Of a stretch of 64,000 nucleotides of DNA, positions 7,487 to 17,264 are shown in pieces. Positions within the stretch are counted from its first letter, which is position 1. Each line of letters starts with the position of its first letter. The stretch lies in NCBI GenBank assembly GCA_034428935.1, contig DAOUHB010000207.1, positions 1-64,000 of the forward strand. The letters are read 5' to 3'. Both the position numbers and the translations under genes were made by a program. The stretch comes from JAAYZQ01 sp034428935 (GTDB lineage Bacteria > Chloroflexota > Anaerolineae > JAAYZQ01). The notes beneath the pieces were generated by a model, which made no database searches, was not told the DNA's origin, and was given only the letters and a program-made list of their open reading frames with translations.

Positions 7487-10400
7487 TTACGGCCCCGCCG
7501 GCCGCACCCGCTCGCGCACCCTCTTGAAGGGCAACAGGCGAAAGAGGAGGTCCATGTCGGGCTGGCGAAAGCCGCCCACCAGGACCAGCACGACCAGGTA
7601 GACGGCGCCGCCCAGGGGGATGAGGAGCGGCCAGAATAGGTCGCGGGCCAGCCACATGGCCACGGCCATGGCCGCCGAGGCGACGGCCGGCTGCCATACC
7701 AGGGAAACCCACGGCAGCGGGCCCAGGTGCTTGCGCACCGAGTAATAGAAGGGTACGAGGAGCGCAAATTCGGAGAGGATGGTAACCACCGCGGCGCCTT
7801 TGTAGCTCCAGATGGGGATGGCCACCAGGTTGGCGACGACGTTAAAGCTGACGCCGATGAGAAATGCCTTGGTCAGGAACCGCTGCTGGTCGATGGCGAT
7901 GAGGACGTACTGCGTCACGCTGTTGACAAAGCTCAAGGGCAGGAATCCGATAAGAAGCTGCAGGGCGATCATCGAGTCGGGCAGGTACTGGCCGCCGCCC
8001 AGGACGAGGATCAGCCCGCGGGCGATGAACGGCGTGCCGGCGGCTACGGGCAGGGCGATGATGAGCAGCAGCCGCAGCGACAGCACATAGGCCCGCATCA
8101 ACGAGTCGCGGGCCGAAGTGGCGTAGCGGCTCATCAACGGAAAGATGGCCTGGGTAAAGTACTGGGGGATGATGAGCAGGCCGTCCACGTACTTGTAGGC
8201 GGCGCCGTAATAGCCTACGACGGTGTCACCCTTCATGGGCTTCAGGAACAGGACGTCGATGCGGAAAAACACGCTGGCCAGCAGATGGTTGATCATCAGC
8301 GGGAACGAGGTGCCCATCATCCAACGGCCGGTGCCCGGTTCCCAGGTGGGCCGCGGCCGGAAACAGTGCCTGGCGAGGAGCAGGCCCAGCACCACGGCGC
8401 TGACGACGTTGGCCACCACCGAGACCCCCGCCAGGCCAACGAAACCCCAGCCCAGGAGGAGGACCAGCACACCCAGGCTCACCCGGGTGAGGGCTGTAAC
8501 CGTGGCGATGGCCGCGGGATATTCCATCTTCTCGTAGGCGTAAAACAGGGCGGTGAAACCGTCGGCCAGCATGGAGAACACCATGCCCAGGGCAAAAAGG
8601 GCGATGGCCGCCACGATGTCGGGCGTCATCTGGCCAAAGAAGGCATAGACCAGGATCACGCCGGCCATGAGGGGCAACGAGCCCGCCCAGAGCAGCCCGC
8701 GCAGCACCGTCGTCGTGCCCAGCAGCCGGTTGGCCTGTTCCCGGTCCTTGGACACCTCACGGGTGAGCAAAGTGCCGAGGCCAAAACGCACCAGGATATC
8801 AAAGTAGCCGATAAAGATCACGGCAAACTGGTAGCGGCCAGCCATCTCGGGCGCCAGGATGCGCAGCATGAGCATGGCAAAGGCAAAGTCGATGACCTTG
8901 TTCAGGAGCTGAAGGCCCATGGGGATGAGGCTGTTCTTGGCCACACGCTTGACGGTGGAATCCTGGTCGCTCTCGCGATAGAAACGCCCCCACAGCCAAA
9001 AGGCGAGCAGGAGCAGGCCGACGACCGCGGCCATAAACGTGCCGTACAGACCCAGCTTGAAGCTCATGGGCGTGTACTTGTAGCGGACGCGGTGGGAACC
9101 GGCTTCCAGGCGGACGGCCCGAAAGTTGCCGTCGGCCCGCAGGATCTCTAGCTCGGTCTCGCCCTCCGGCTCGTAGCCGGGCTCGGGAGCGGCCGCCGAC
9201 GGGTCGGCCGGCACGTCGGAGCGGTATGCCTTCCAGCCGGGAAAGTAGCTGTCGGTCAGGACCAGCCAGCCGGGGCCCGGCATCTGCACGTCGATAAAGA
9301 CACCGTTGGGCGCGTAGGTGACAATCTCGGCGGGCTGGAGGGCCCAGTCACCGTCCTGGGGCTCGAGCTGGCCCCCGGCGCCGGCATCCAGGAGGACCAC
9401 CTGCCGCGGATCCAGGCTCGCCAGGCGGGCCGCGAGGTCCTCCTCGGCCACGGCCTCGGCCCGGGGCAGGGCAAAGGCGCGGGGCAGCACGTCGCCGTTC
9501 TCGTAGACGCGTATCTCGCCCTCGTAGACCAGGCGATAGTCGGGGTTCGGGATCTCGCCCTCCGTCGCCACGTAGCGCACGCCCAACAGGTCGAGGAGGG
9601 GCGAGCTGAGATTTTCCAGCCCGTAGATGGGCGCCACCCGGTTGTAGAGGAGCTCCCCCTGCTCTTCGATGGCCCGCATGTACGCCACGTACTGGGCCGG
9701 GATGATGGAATCGTAGCCGCGCACGTCGTACAGCCCGTGGAGCCAGGGAATGTTGGCGTTGAGCGTCTTGGTGGCACCCTCGGCCTGGTAGGTCGTCACC
9801 CGCCACGGCCCGCCCTCGTCGGTGCGCTCTTGCAAGAAGGCCACGGACGGCGGCGTGAACTCGAGCCAGGCCGGCTCGGCGGCCGGGTTAAAGCCCCAGC
9901 CAAAGGCCAGGAGGTCGGCGGCGATGACCGCCAGGGCCAGGGGCTTCCACAGGGGGATGCGCCAACCGGCCGCGCTCGATCCAAACCGCGGGAGCGCGAC
10001 CGTCACCCGGCGGCGGGCCAGGAGCAGGACCAGGCCGCTGCCCGCCAGGGCCAGCCCCAGGGCCAGCAGGTTGCGCCACTGGTAGGAGAGGAGCATCTGC
10101 CCGCTGCCAAACGCCTCACGGGCCGATTCCACGGCCGCCAGGAAGCGGTCGGCCAGGGGGACAAAGGGGCCGGGCGCCACGAACACGACGGCCAGCACGG
10201 CCAGGAGGGCCAGCCCGCCCCCCAGAAATCCCCAGGCCAGGAGCGAGCGGAGCCGGGCGATGCCTCCCCGCGCCGTGCCGGCTCCCCAATTCTGTAGCTC
10301 CCGGGCGCCATAGCCCGCCAGGACGGCCACGCTCAAGGTATAGGCAAAGACCCAGCGAAAGGGCGAATGGAGCTGCTTGACGCCGGGCAGCCCGTAGTAC

Positions 10401-11683
10401 AGCACGGCATAGAGGGGCGTGCCAAAGACCAGCAGGAGCGAGACGGCGGCCAGGACGGCCATGATCCAGGCGGGCCGGCGGTCGACGCCAGGCCCCCCGG
10501 ACTCCTCGGCAGGCGCGGCCTCTCGCAGGCTCGATCCGGCCCGGGCGCCGTTCCGCCGCAGCCCGCCGAGCATGGGCACCAGGGCCACGAGGGCCAGGGC
10601 GAGGGGCAGGATGCCCACGTAGCTGCCCGCCTCGACGTAATTCTTGATCCCCCAGAAGATGCGCTCGGCGGGGACCCACTGCCGCGAGACCAGGTCCCAG
10701 TAACCGTGATGCGCCGGGTTCCCGAAAAAGTCGGGCAGGAAGAAGGTGACGATCTGCCGCGTGGGATAGGCCCAGCCGACGACGTCGGCGTAGGTCACCG
10801 AGCCCTCGCGAAAGTTCCGTGTGACGAGCTCCAGAAGAGGGATGAGCTGCACCGAGCCGAGGGCCAGCCCCAGGACGCCCATGCAGGCGAACCAGAAGGC
10901 CAGGCGCAGCGCCGGCCGCCAGGAGCCGACGCGGCGGACCAGGAAGAGCAGCCGCACCACGCCATAGGCTGCCGTCACCAGGACCGTATGGACCAGGATC
11001 TCGGCGTGGCCCGCCAGGATGTGGAGGCCCAGGGCAAGGCCTCCAAGGAGGACATAGACGATGGGCACAAAGGGACCCGAGCCCTTTTCCTCCTGCCGGC
11101 GCACGGTCCACTCCACCACGGCCAGGAGGAGGGGCAGCCAGGCGGCGGCGGCAATGATCATGGAAAAGACGACGCTGACCAGGAAAAAGGCGGCAAGCTG
11201 GTAGGTGATGCCGGCCACGAGGGCCGGGAACCGGCCCAGGCGCAACGCCCGCACCAGCAAGTACATGTTGATCCCGGCCAGCCACAATTGCAGCACCGTA
11301 AAGAGGCCGTAGGCCCGCTCCACGGGCAGGACGTAAAACAGGGCGCTGAAGGGATAGAGGGCCGAGTGCTGGCCGGCCGCCAGGAATGGCACGCCGGCAA
11401 AGAGGTGCGGGTTCCAGAGGGGCACGTCGCCGGAGCGCAGCGAGCCGACGATGAACCGCTTCCAGGCCAGGTTCTCCAGCACCAGGTCGCTCAGGAGCTC
11501 GTTATGGGCCGGCTGCGGCACCCCCTGCTCGGAGGCAAAGGCGGCGTAGGGCTGCCACTGGTAGAGGTTATCGGCCGGAACGAGCGTCCTTGAGCCGGCG
11601 GACACCGGCCAGAAGAGGATGAGGGGCAGGAGCAAAAGGGCAAAAATCGCCCCCAATTCGACGAGCAATCGTCGCAGTCGCAA
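7487..11683 (-). CDS. YfhO-like membrane protein fused to a polysaccharide flippase (1398 residues)
   Basis: Residues 1 to about 900 resemble YfhO-type integral membrane proteins, thought to transfer sugars from lipid carriers: an N-terminal helix, the motif PADNLYQWQPYAAF, about a dozen helices to residue 600, and a large extracytoplasmic domain (GYDSIIPAQYVAYMRAIEEQ; VLTDSYFPGWKAY) closed by a helix. Residues ~905-1398 form a complete Wzx/MATE-like oligosaccharide flippase with about 12-14 helices. There is no stop or frameshift between them. The start is TTG 11683 behind GAGGG, 10 bp after the GT2 stop. The pairing suggests flipping and glycosylation of one lipid-linked sugar by a single polypeptide. 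Function is inferred from fold resemblance only. Confidence 0.85.
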   Translation of the reverse strand: MRLRRLLVELGAIFALLLLPLILFWPVSAGSRTLVPADNLYQWQPYAAFASEQGVPQPAHNELLSDLVLENLAWKRFIVGSLRSGDVPLWNPHLFAGVPFLAAGQHSALYPFSALFYVLPVERAYGLFTVLQLWLAGINMYLLVRALRLGRFPALVAGITYQLAAFFLVSVVFSMIIAAAAWLPLLLAVVEWTVRRQEEKGSGPFVPIVYVLLGGLALGLHILAGHAEILVHTVLVTAAYGVVRLLFLVRRVGSWRPALRLAFWFACMGVLGLALGSVQLIPLLELVTRNFREGSVTYADVVGWAYPTRQIVTFFLPDFFGNPAHHGYWDLVSRQWVPAERIFWGIKNYVEAGSYVGILPLALALVALVPMLGGLRRNGARAGSSLREAAPAEESGGPGVDRRPAWIMAVLAAVSLLLVFGTPLYAVLYYGLPGVKQLHSPFRWVFAYTLSVAVLAGYGARELQNWGAGTARGGIARLRSLLAWGFLGGGLALLAVLAVVFVAPGPFVPLADRFLAAVESAREAFGSGQMLLSYQWRNLLALGLALAGSGLVLLLARRRVTVALPRFGSSAAGWRIPLWKPLALAVIAADLLAFGWGFNPAAEPAWLEFTPPSVAFLQERTDEGGPWRVTTYQAEGATKTLNANIPWLHGLYDVRGYDSIIPAQYVAYMRAIEEQGELLYNRVAPIYGLENLSSPLLDLLGVRYVATEGEIPNPDYRLVYEGEIRVYENGDVLPRAFALPRAEAVAEEDLAARLASLDPRQVVLLDAGAGGQLEPQDGDWALQPAEIVTYAPNGVFIDVQMPGPGWLVLTDSYFPGWKAYRSDVPADPSAAAPEPGYEPEGETELEILRADGNFRAVRLEAGSHRVRYKYTPMSFKLGLYGTFMAAVVGLLLLAFWLWGRFYRESDQDSTVKRVAKNSLIPMGLQLLNKVIDFAFAMLMLRILAPEMAGRYQFAVIFIGYFDILVRFGLGTLLTREVSKDREQANRLLGTTTVLRGLLWAGSLPLMAGVILVYAFFGQMTPDIVAAIALFALGMVFSMLADGFTALFYAYEKMEYPAAIATVTALTRVSLGVLVLLLGWGFVGLAGVSVVANVVSAVVLGLLLARHCFRPRPTWEPGTGRWMMGTSFPLMINHLLASVFFRIDVLFLKPMKGDTVVGYYGAAYKYVDGLLIIPQYFTQAIFPLMSRYATSARDSLMRAYVLSLRLLLIIALPVAAGTPFIARGLILVLGGGQYLPDSMIALQLLIGFLPLSFVNSVTQYVLIAIDQQRFLTKAFLIGVSFNVVANLVAIPIWSYKGAAVVTILSEFALLVPFYYSVRKHLGPLPWVSLVWQPAVASAAMAVAMWLARDLFWPLLIPLGGAVYLVVLVLVGGFRQPDMDLLFRLLPFKRVRERVRPAGP

Positions 11684-11693
11684 GAGCCAACCC

Positions 11694-12452
11694 TCAGACC
11701 CGAGCTTCGGGCTCGACCCGGCGCAGGGCGGAGCGATGCCGGTAGCGGATCTGCCAGGTGCGCAGGGCCGCTTCCAGCTTGATGGGCATGTTCATCTTGG
11801 AGCGGCCGATGCGCCTGTCCTCGAAATAGATGGGCAACTCCAGGACCTGGTAGCCCAGTTTCTCGGTGAGATAGGCCATCTCGATCTGGAAGACATAGCC
11901 GTTGGAGCGCACGCGATCCAGGCCGATGCCCTCCAGCGTCGCGCGCTTCCAGCACTTGAAGCCCGCCGTGGCATCCTTGACCTTGATGCCGAGGATGAGC
12001 CGGGTGTAGACGCTGTTGGCCCACCAGCTCAGGAGATAGCGCGACCAACCCCAGCGCTCATCCAGGCGCCCCCCCGAGACGTATCGCGAGCCGACGACGA
12101 CGTCGAAATTGCCGATAGCCTCCAGGAAATCGGGGATGTAGCGCGGCGAGTGGGAAAAGTCGGCGTCCATCTGCACCACGTACTCGGCACCCTGATCCAG
12201 GGCATAGCCGAAACCGGTGACGTAGGCCGTGCCCAGGCCCAGCTTGCCGGAACGGTGCATGACGTGGATCTCTCCGGGGTAACGGGCTGCGAGCTCATCC
12301 GCTATCTGCCCTGTGCCGTCGGGCGAGTTGTCATCGACAATCAGGATCTCGAGCCCGGGCACACCCAGGGCCAACAGCTCGCCGGCCATGGCCCGCAGAT
12401 TGTCGGCCTCGTTGTAGGTCGGTATCACGACCATCACTTTTGCATCGGCCAT
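11694..12452 (-). CDS. Polyprenol-phosphate mannose synthase-like GT2
   Basis: A 252-residue family 2 glycosyltransferase of the dolichol-phosphate mannosyltransferase type. It would move mannose or a similar sugar from GDP-sugar to polyprenyl phosphate on the inner membrane face. Seen: the nucleotide-binding start VVIPTYNEADNLRAM, VDDNSPDGTGQ, the metal-binding MDADFSHSP, GSRYVSGG, and the acceptor region GYVFQIEMAYLTEKLGY with GRSKMN. It has no C-terminal membrane helices, so it is a soluble or peripheral form. ATG 12452 is chosen over an upstream in-frame ATG that would lie within the promoter. The YfhO-flippase fusion follows directly and could use the lipid-linked sugar. Confidence 0.93.
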   Translation of the reverse strand: MADAKVMVVIPTYNEADNLRAMAGELLALGVPGLEILIVDDNSPDGTGQIADELAARYPGEIHVMHRSGKLGLGTAYVTGFGYALDQGAEYVVQMDADFSHSPRYIPDFLEAIGNFDVVVGSRYVSGGRLDERWGWSRYLLSWWANSVYTRLILGIKVKDATAGFKCWKRATLEGIGLDRVRSNGYVFQIEMAYLTEKLGYQVLELPIYFEDRRIGRSKMNMPIKLEAALRTWQIRYRHRSALRRVEPEARV

Positions 12453-12516
12453 AAACACCTGCTCGCTACGTTGCTCCCGGTCGCCATCGCCGCGCCGCCG
12501 GGGCGGAAACTGGCTG

Positions 12517-12545
12517 ATTATACTATGACCGGGGAGAAAGGTCAA
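12517..12545 (-). promoter_or_regulatory. Promoter of the GT2/YfhO-flippase operon
   Basis: Minus strand: TTGACC (12545-12540), 17 bp, TATAAT (12522-12517). It is divergent from, and only 16 bp away from, the ferredoxin promoter. Confidence 0.75.
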
Positions 12546-12560
12546 TCACACCGGCACAAG

Positions 12561-12588
12561 TTGACGAAACGGCACTTTGGAGTATAAT
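12561..12588 (+). promoter_or_regulatory. Promoter of the ferredoxin gene
   Basis: TTGACG (12561-12566), 16 bp, perfect TATAAT (12583-12588), about 50 bp before the ferredoxin ATG. Confidence 0.75.
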
Positions 12589-12637
12589 GATGCCGCCGCC
12601 GTCGCGGGCGAGCAAAAAATATGAGGAGGCTCCTCCC

Positions 12638-12805
12638 ATGATCGTTATCACGGAAGAGTGCATCGAATGCGGTTCCTGCGCCGAAGTCTGCCCTGAAGGC
12701 GCCATCAGCCAGGGCGACGGCCGGTACATCATCGACCAGGACCTGTGCATCGAATGCCAGACCTGCATGGACGAGTGCCCGAACGAAGCCATCGTCGAAC
12801 AATAA
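12638..12805 (+). CDS. Small ferredoxin, 2x[4Fe-4S]
   Basis: A 55-residue soluble electron carrier with two cluster motifs, CIECGSCAEVCP and CIECQTCMDECP, which is essentially the whole fold of a clostridial-type ferredoxin. ATG 12638 lies behind AGGAGG at ideal distance; the frame is open further upstream but without a better start. It converges with iorBA and shares a terminator with it. It is a plausible electron acceptor for the IorAB oxidoreductase, although it has its own promoter. Confidence 0.95.
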   Translation: MIVITEECIECGSCAEVCPEGAISQGDGRYIIDQDLCIECQTCMDECPNEAIVEQ

Positions 12806-12814
12806 ACCAAGAAA

Positions 12815-12854
12815 AATCCCCGGACGTGGAAACACCATCCGGGGATTGGTTTTT
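12815..12854. terminator. Bidirectional terminator between ferredoxin and iorB
   Basis: AATCCCCGGA (12815-12824) pairs perfectly with TCCGGGGATT (12838-12847). T-runs occur on both sides (TTTTTC on plus; ATTTTTC on minus), so it can end both converging transcripts. Confidence 0.9.
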
Positions 12855-12867
12855 CTTATACAATAGG

Positions 12868-13467
12868 TCAGCTCTGGGTATTGCCCAGGACCTCGCGCCC
12901 GGCGAAAAAGGCCTGGCGGTTTAGCTCCACGTACCTGGGCGGCACCCGCTTCTCGATGACCGCCAGCCAGGTCTCGGCCGGCAGATCGAAAAAGCTGGAC
13001 AGGACCCCCAGCAGGACGACGTTCGCCGCCCGGGCGTTGCCCAGCTTCTCGGCCAGCTCGGCGCCGGGCACCAGGTGAAACCGGTCCGTGATCCGGTCGT
13101 ACACGGCTCGCAGCTCTTCCTCGCTGGGATAGTGGGCTCCGCCCGAGGTTACGGTGATGGGCTTGATGGCCTGCCGGTTGACGACGACCACCCCACCCCG
13201 CCGCAAATAGCGCGCATAGCGCAGGGCCTCGGCCTCCTCGAAGGCCAGCAGGATATCGGCCTCTCCCTCGCCGATGAGGGGCGAGTGGACCTGCCCGGCA
13301 TTCCAACGCACGTGGGTGTTGACACTGCCGCCCCGCTGGGCCATGCCGTGCACCTCGGATTTCTTCACGTCCAGCCCGGCGGCCAGGGCGACCTCGGCCA
13401 GGACGTCGCTGGCCAGGATGGTGCCCTGGCCACCCACGCCGGCCAGCAGAAAATTGCAGGCTTGCAT
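12868..13467 (-). CDS. iorB: Indolepyruvate oxidoreductase subunit beta
   Basis: A 199-residue gamma-type subunit of the 2-oxoacid:ferredoxin oxidoreductase family. With IorA it oxidises aryl pyruvates (from aromatic amino acids) to aryl-acetyl-CoA and reduces ferredoxin. The family start is clear: NFLLAGVGGQGTILASDVLA, then KKSEVHGMAQRGGSVNTHVR. Its ATG shares a base with the iorA stop (TGATG), so the two are translationally coupled. The order iorA-iorB is the usual one. Confidence 0.95.
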   Translation of the reverse strand: MQACNFLLAGVGGQGTILASDVLAEVALAAGLDVKKSEVHGMAQRGGSVNTHVRWNAGQVHSPLIGEGEADILLAFEEAEALRYARYLRRGGVVVVNRQAIKPITVTSGGAHYPSEEELRAVYDRITDRFHLVPGAELAEKLGNARAANVVLLGVLSSFFDLPAETWLAVIEKRVPPRYVELNRQAFFAGREVLGNTQS

Positions 13468-15317
13468 CACTCTTTCCCTCCCTGGCCCGCTCCGGCCGCC
13501 GCCTGTGCCCTTTGGGCCTCCACCTGCTCGCGGAACAGGATGGCGTCGCGAGGGCACACCTGGGCACAGACCTCGCAGCCCGTGCACAGCGAGGCGTCGA
13601 TGAGGGCCTTGGGCCGTTGGGTCTTTTCGTCCAGCTCGTCGCTCTTGAGGATGGCGGGGCAGCCGATGCGGAAGCACATGGTGCAGCCGTTGCACTTTTC
13701 GGCCACCACCTCCAGGGGCAGCCAGCGCTTGCGGGCCGCGGGCAGGAGGGCGCACGCCTCGCGGGCAATGAGGACGCTGGGACCCTCTTCCTGGAGAAAA
13801 GCCTTCAACGTCTGGTCCAGGGCCTTGACGTCGTAGGCCGGCACCGTGACCACGCGCTCGATACCCAACGCCCGCACCACGGCCTCCAGGTCCAGGGGCG
13901 GCACCTCCTGCCGTTGCAGCGTCCAGCCCGTGCCGGGGTTGTCCTGGTGCCCGGTCATGCCCGTGATGCGGTTGTCCAGGATGATGGTCACCACGTTGCT
14001 CTGGTTGTAGGCAACGTTGGCCAGGGCCGGCATGCCGGTGTGGAAAAAGGTCGAATCGCCGATGACGGCCACCATGCGCTCGCCGATGCCCGCCTGGGCG
14101 GCGCCGTGGGCCACGCCAATGCCGGCCCCCATGCAGCCGCAGGTGTGGATGGCCGACAGGGGCGGCAGCAGGCCCAGGGTGTAGCAGCCGATGTCGCCGG
14201 CCACGGGCACCTTGCGCTTGTTCAGGATGTGAAAGACGGCGCGGTGGGGGCAGCCGGGGCAGAGGACCGGCGGCCGCGGGGGGATGCCGGGCATCTCCAG
14301 GTCGGTGGCCTGCTCCAGGGGCAGGGGCACGCTGGCCGAGGCGGGCAGCAGGCCGCCGGCCACGGCGCTCTCGCGGACCACGCGGGCGTCAAACTCGCCG
14401 ACCATGGGAAAGATGCTCTTGCCCTCGCACTCGATGCCCAAAAGCCTGCACTCTTCTTCCAGGAAGGGATCCAGCTCCTCGATGACCACCAGGCGCTTGA
14501 CCCGCGCGGCGAACGCGCGCAGCAGGCGCGGGGGTACGGGGTAGGTCATGCCCAGGCGCAGGATGGAGGCCCGGGGAAAGACCTCGCGGGCATACTGGTA
14601 GGCGACACCACAGGTCACGATCCCCAGGTCGTCGTCGCCCCATTCGATGCGGTTGAAGGCAAAGGTCTCGGCGAACTCGGCCACGCGCCCGACGCGCTCC
14701 TCGATGACCGGGTGCCGCTGCCGGGCGTTGCCGGGGATCATGACGTACTTGGCGGGGTTGCGGGGGAACGCTTCCACGGCCGGCGGATGGTCCGCCCGCT
14801 CGCCCAACTCTACCGGCGTGCTGGAGTGGCAGATGCGCGTCGTGAGCCGCAAGAAAACCGGCGTATCGAACTGCTCGCTGATCTCGAAGGCCACCGGCAC
14901 CAGGTCCTTGGCCTCCTGGCTGTCGGACGGCTCGACGCAGGGGATGCGGGCGAACCTGGCGTAACGGCGATTGTCCTGCTCGTTCTGGGAGGAATGCATG
15001 GCCGGGTCGTCGGCGGTGACGATGACCAGCCCGGCCTCCATGCCCGTCATGGAGGCGTAAAAGACCGAATCGGCCGCGACGTTGACGCCCACGTGCTTCA
15101 TGGTCGCCAACGCCCGCCGCCCGGCATAGGCCGCGCCCACGGCCACGTCCACGGCCACCTTTTCGTTGGGCGACCACTCGGCATAGACGTTGGGGTAGCG
15201 GGCAAACTCCTCGAGGATCTCTGTGCTTGGGGTGCCGGGGTAGGCGGCGGCGACGACCACACCCGCTTCCCAGGCGCCGCGGGCCACCGCTTCGTTCCCC
15301 GATAGCAAGCGTTTCAT
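13467..15317 (-). CDS. iorA: Indolepyruvate:ferredoxin oxidoreductase subunit alpha
   Basis: A 616-residue TPP enzyme, the catalytic subunit for oxidative decarboxylation of indolepyruvate and related arylpyruvates. The pyrimidine-binding domain opens with LLSGNEAVARGAWEAG and AYPGTPSTEI. The TPP/Mg domain contains GDIGCYTLGLLPP and VIGDSTFFHTGMPALANVAY. The C-terminus carries cluster motifs CNGCTMCFRIGCP and CTGCEVCAQVCP. The first lacks the standard fourth-Cys spacing, as is usual in this family. ATG 15317 has GGGAGGTC eight bases upstream; an ATG six codons earlier lacks a site. It implies fermentative or anaerobic use of amino acids or peptides. Confidence 0.95.
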   Translation of the reverse strand: MKRLLSGNEAVARGAWEAGVVVAAAYPGTPSTEILEEFARYPNVYAEWSPNEKVAVDVAVGAAYAGRRALATMKHVGVNVAADSVFYASMTGMEAGLVIVTADDPAMHSSQNEQDNRRYARFARIPCVEPSDSQEAKDLVPVAFEISEQFDTPVFLRLTTRICHSSTPVELGERADHPPAVEAFPRNPAKYVMIPGNARQRHPVIEERVGRVAEFAETFAFNRIEWGDDDLGIVTCGVAYQYAREVFPRASILRLGMTYPVPPRLLRAFAARVKRLVVIEELDPFLEEECRLLGIECEGKSIFPMVGEFDARVVRESAVAGGLLPASASVPLPLEQATDLEMPGIPPRPPVLCPGCPHRAVFHILNKRKVPVAGDIGCYTLGLLPPLSAIHTCGCMGAGIGVAHGAAQAGIGERMVAVIGDSTFFHTGMPALANVAYNQSNVVTIILDNRITGMTGHQDNPGTGWTLQRQEVPPLDLEAVVRALGIERVVTVPAYDVKALDQTLKAFLQEEGPSVLIAREACALLPAARKRWLPLEVVAEKCNGCTMCFRIGCPAILKSDELDEKTQRPKALIDASLCTGCEVCAQVCPRDAILFREQVEAQRAQAAAGAGQGGKE

Positions 15318-15345
15318 CGGCTTGACCTCCCTCATGTGTAACTAG

Positions 15346-15373
15346 ATTATACCATGGATGGGAGAGGATACAA
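15346..15373 (-). promoter_or_regulatory. Promoter of iorAB
   Basis: Minus strand: TTGTAT (15373-15368), 16 bp, TATAAT (15351-15346) preceded by TGG, ending about 30 bp before the iorA start. Confidence 0.7.
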
Positions 15374-15393
15374 CTTGTGCAGGTTTCAATGCG

Positions 15394-15464
15394 CCGGCGC
15401 GCCCGAAAGGGGGGCGCGCCGGCCTGCATGGTATCGTTTTCAGGCCCATCGCGGGCGCGATGGG
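15394..15464. other. Two strong hairpins between iorA and the LPETG gene
   Basis: CCGGCGCGCCC pairs with GGGCGCGCCGG (15394-15422), and CCCATCGC pairs with GCGATGGG (15445-15464). They lie downstream of the LPETG gene and upstream of the iorA promoter. Neither has a U-tract, so they are not classical terminators. They may protect the 3' end of the surface-protein mRNA. Confidence 0.5.
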
Positions 15465-15497
15465 CAGGGGGGCTGGGTTAGCCTCCGTGTGTCCGTC

Positions 15498-16088
15498 CTA
15501 CGAGTTGCGGCTCGAAGACTGGCGCTGCCCGAGGAACAGGCCGCCCGCCAGGGCGCCCAGGCCCGCGACGCCAAGGATCACCGCCGCGAGGGGAAAGCCC
15601 GTGCCGCCCGTCTCGGGCAACTGCGAAGGCTGCTGGACTGACGCGCCCACGGGGATGACGCCGCAGGCCACGTTCTCGTCACCCGACTGGACGATGATGA
15701 TGTGCTCGCCGTCGGCGATGGTGGCCAGGGCGACGTTCTCCGACCCCTGGAAGAGGATCGTGCCGCTGCCCGACGCGCTGCCGTCCGCATCCGCCGTCAG
15801 GTTGGGCAGGGCCGCGAAACTGGCGCTTGGCATGTCACAGGTGCCCGAGTGCAAGCTGGCCTGGGCTTCGGCGTTCGGCTCCAGGCCCGAAACGTTCAGG
15901 TTCACCTCCGACCCCTCGCCGGCGGCCGTGACGCGGGCCGTGCCGCTGACGCCCGAGTCATTCACGGGGTCGAGCTGGACGTCTACGTACTCCTGGGCCA
16001 GGGCCACGCCCCCCAGCGACAGTAGGGCCACGGCCACGACGAGCATTCCAATCCGGGCAAACTTCACACCCATCTTCCCGACATCCAT
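15498..16088 (-). CDS. Secreted LPETG-anchored surface protein, CHRD/SOD-like
   Basis: A 196-residue exported protein. The signal peptide (about residues 8-32) ends in GGVALAQE. The single domain begins VQLDPVNDSGVSGTARVTAA and contains HSGTCDMPSASFA, NLTADADGSASGSGT and HIIIVQSG..ACGVIP. This is the pattern of CHRD/Cu-Zn-SOD-like secreted domains, though most histidine ligands are absent. The C-terminus is a textbook sortase signal: LPETG at about 157, a hydrophobic helix and the tail GQRQSSSRNS. ATG 16088 has AGGAGGT at ideal spacing. It is monocistronic. A sortase is not in the window; the wall anchor implies a one-membrane envelope. Confidence 0.85.
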   Translation of the reverse strand: MDVGKMGVKFARIGMLVVAVALLSLGGVALAQEYVDVQLDPVNDSGVSGTARVTAAGEGSEVNLNVSGLEPNAEAQASLHSGTCDMPSASFAALPNLTADADGSASGSGTILFQGSENVALATIADGEHIIIVQSGDENVACGVIPVGASVQQPSQLPETGGTGFPLAAVILGVAGLGALAGGLFLGQRQSSSRNS

Positions 16089-16402
16089 TTGTACCTCCTG
16101 CGTTCTCTTGAAGTTTTCGAAGGACGACACGCTGCTGGCATAGAACCCGGCTGCTGCGATGTACTACGGCTCGCGACAATGGGCGGGGTGTTGCGAACGA
16201 GCGCGCCGCACCTTGCCAATGGGTTGGTCTGCACAGGCATTGCTGCCGGGCAGCAGGGGCACTCCTCCCTGTGCGGCGCCGCACCGCCTCCCTGGCGTTG
16301 GGCAGCGGCCCGCCAGGGTAAAGCTACATCATCTTAGTCACTTCTCGGCCGAGGCGCAAGAGGCAAATGACCAATTTCGGGGAGAGACAAATGACGTAGC
16401 CC

Positions 16403-17254
<852 letters not shown>

Positions 17255-17264
17255 CCTGTCCACC

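Noticed and set aside
7727..12587. Long plus-strand frames opposite the YfhO-flippase gene and the GT2
   Set aside because: Composition is that of reverse-complement coding DNA (His/Gln/Asp/Gly rich), and the minus-strand gene is strongly supported.
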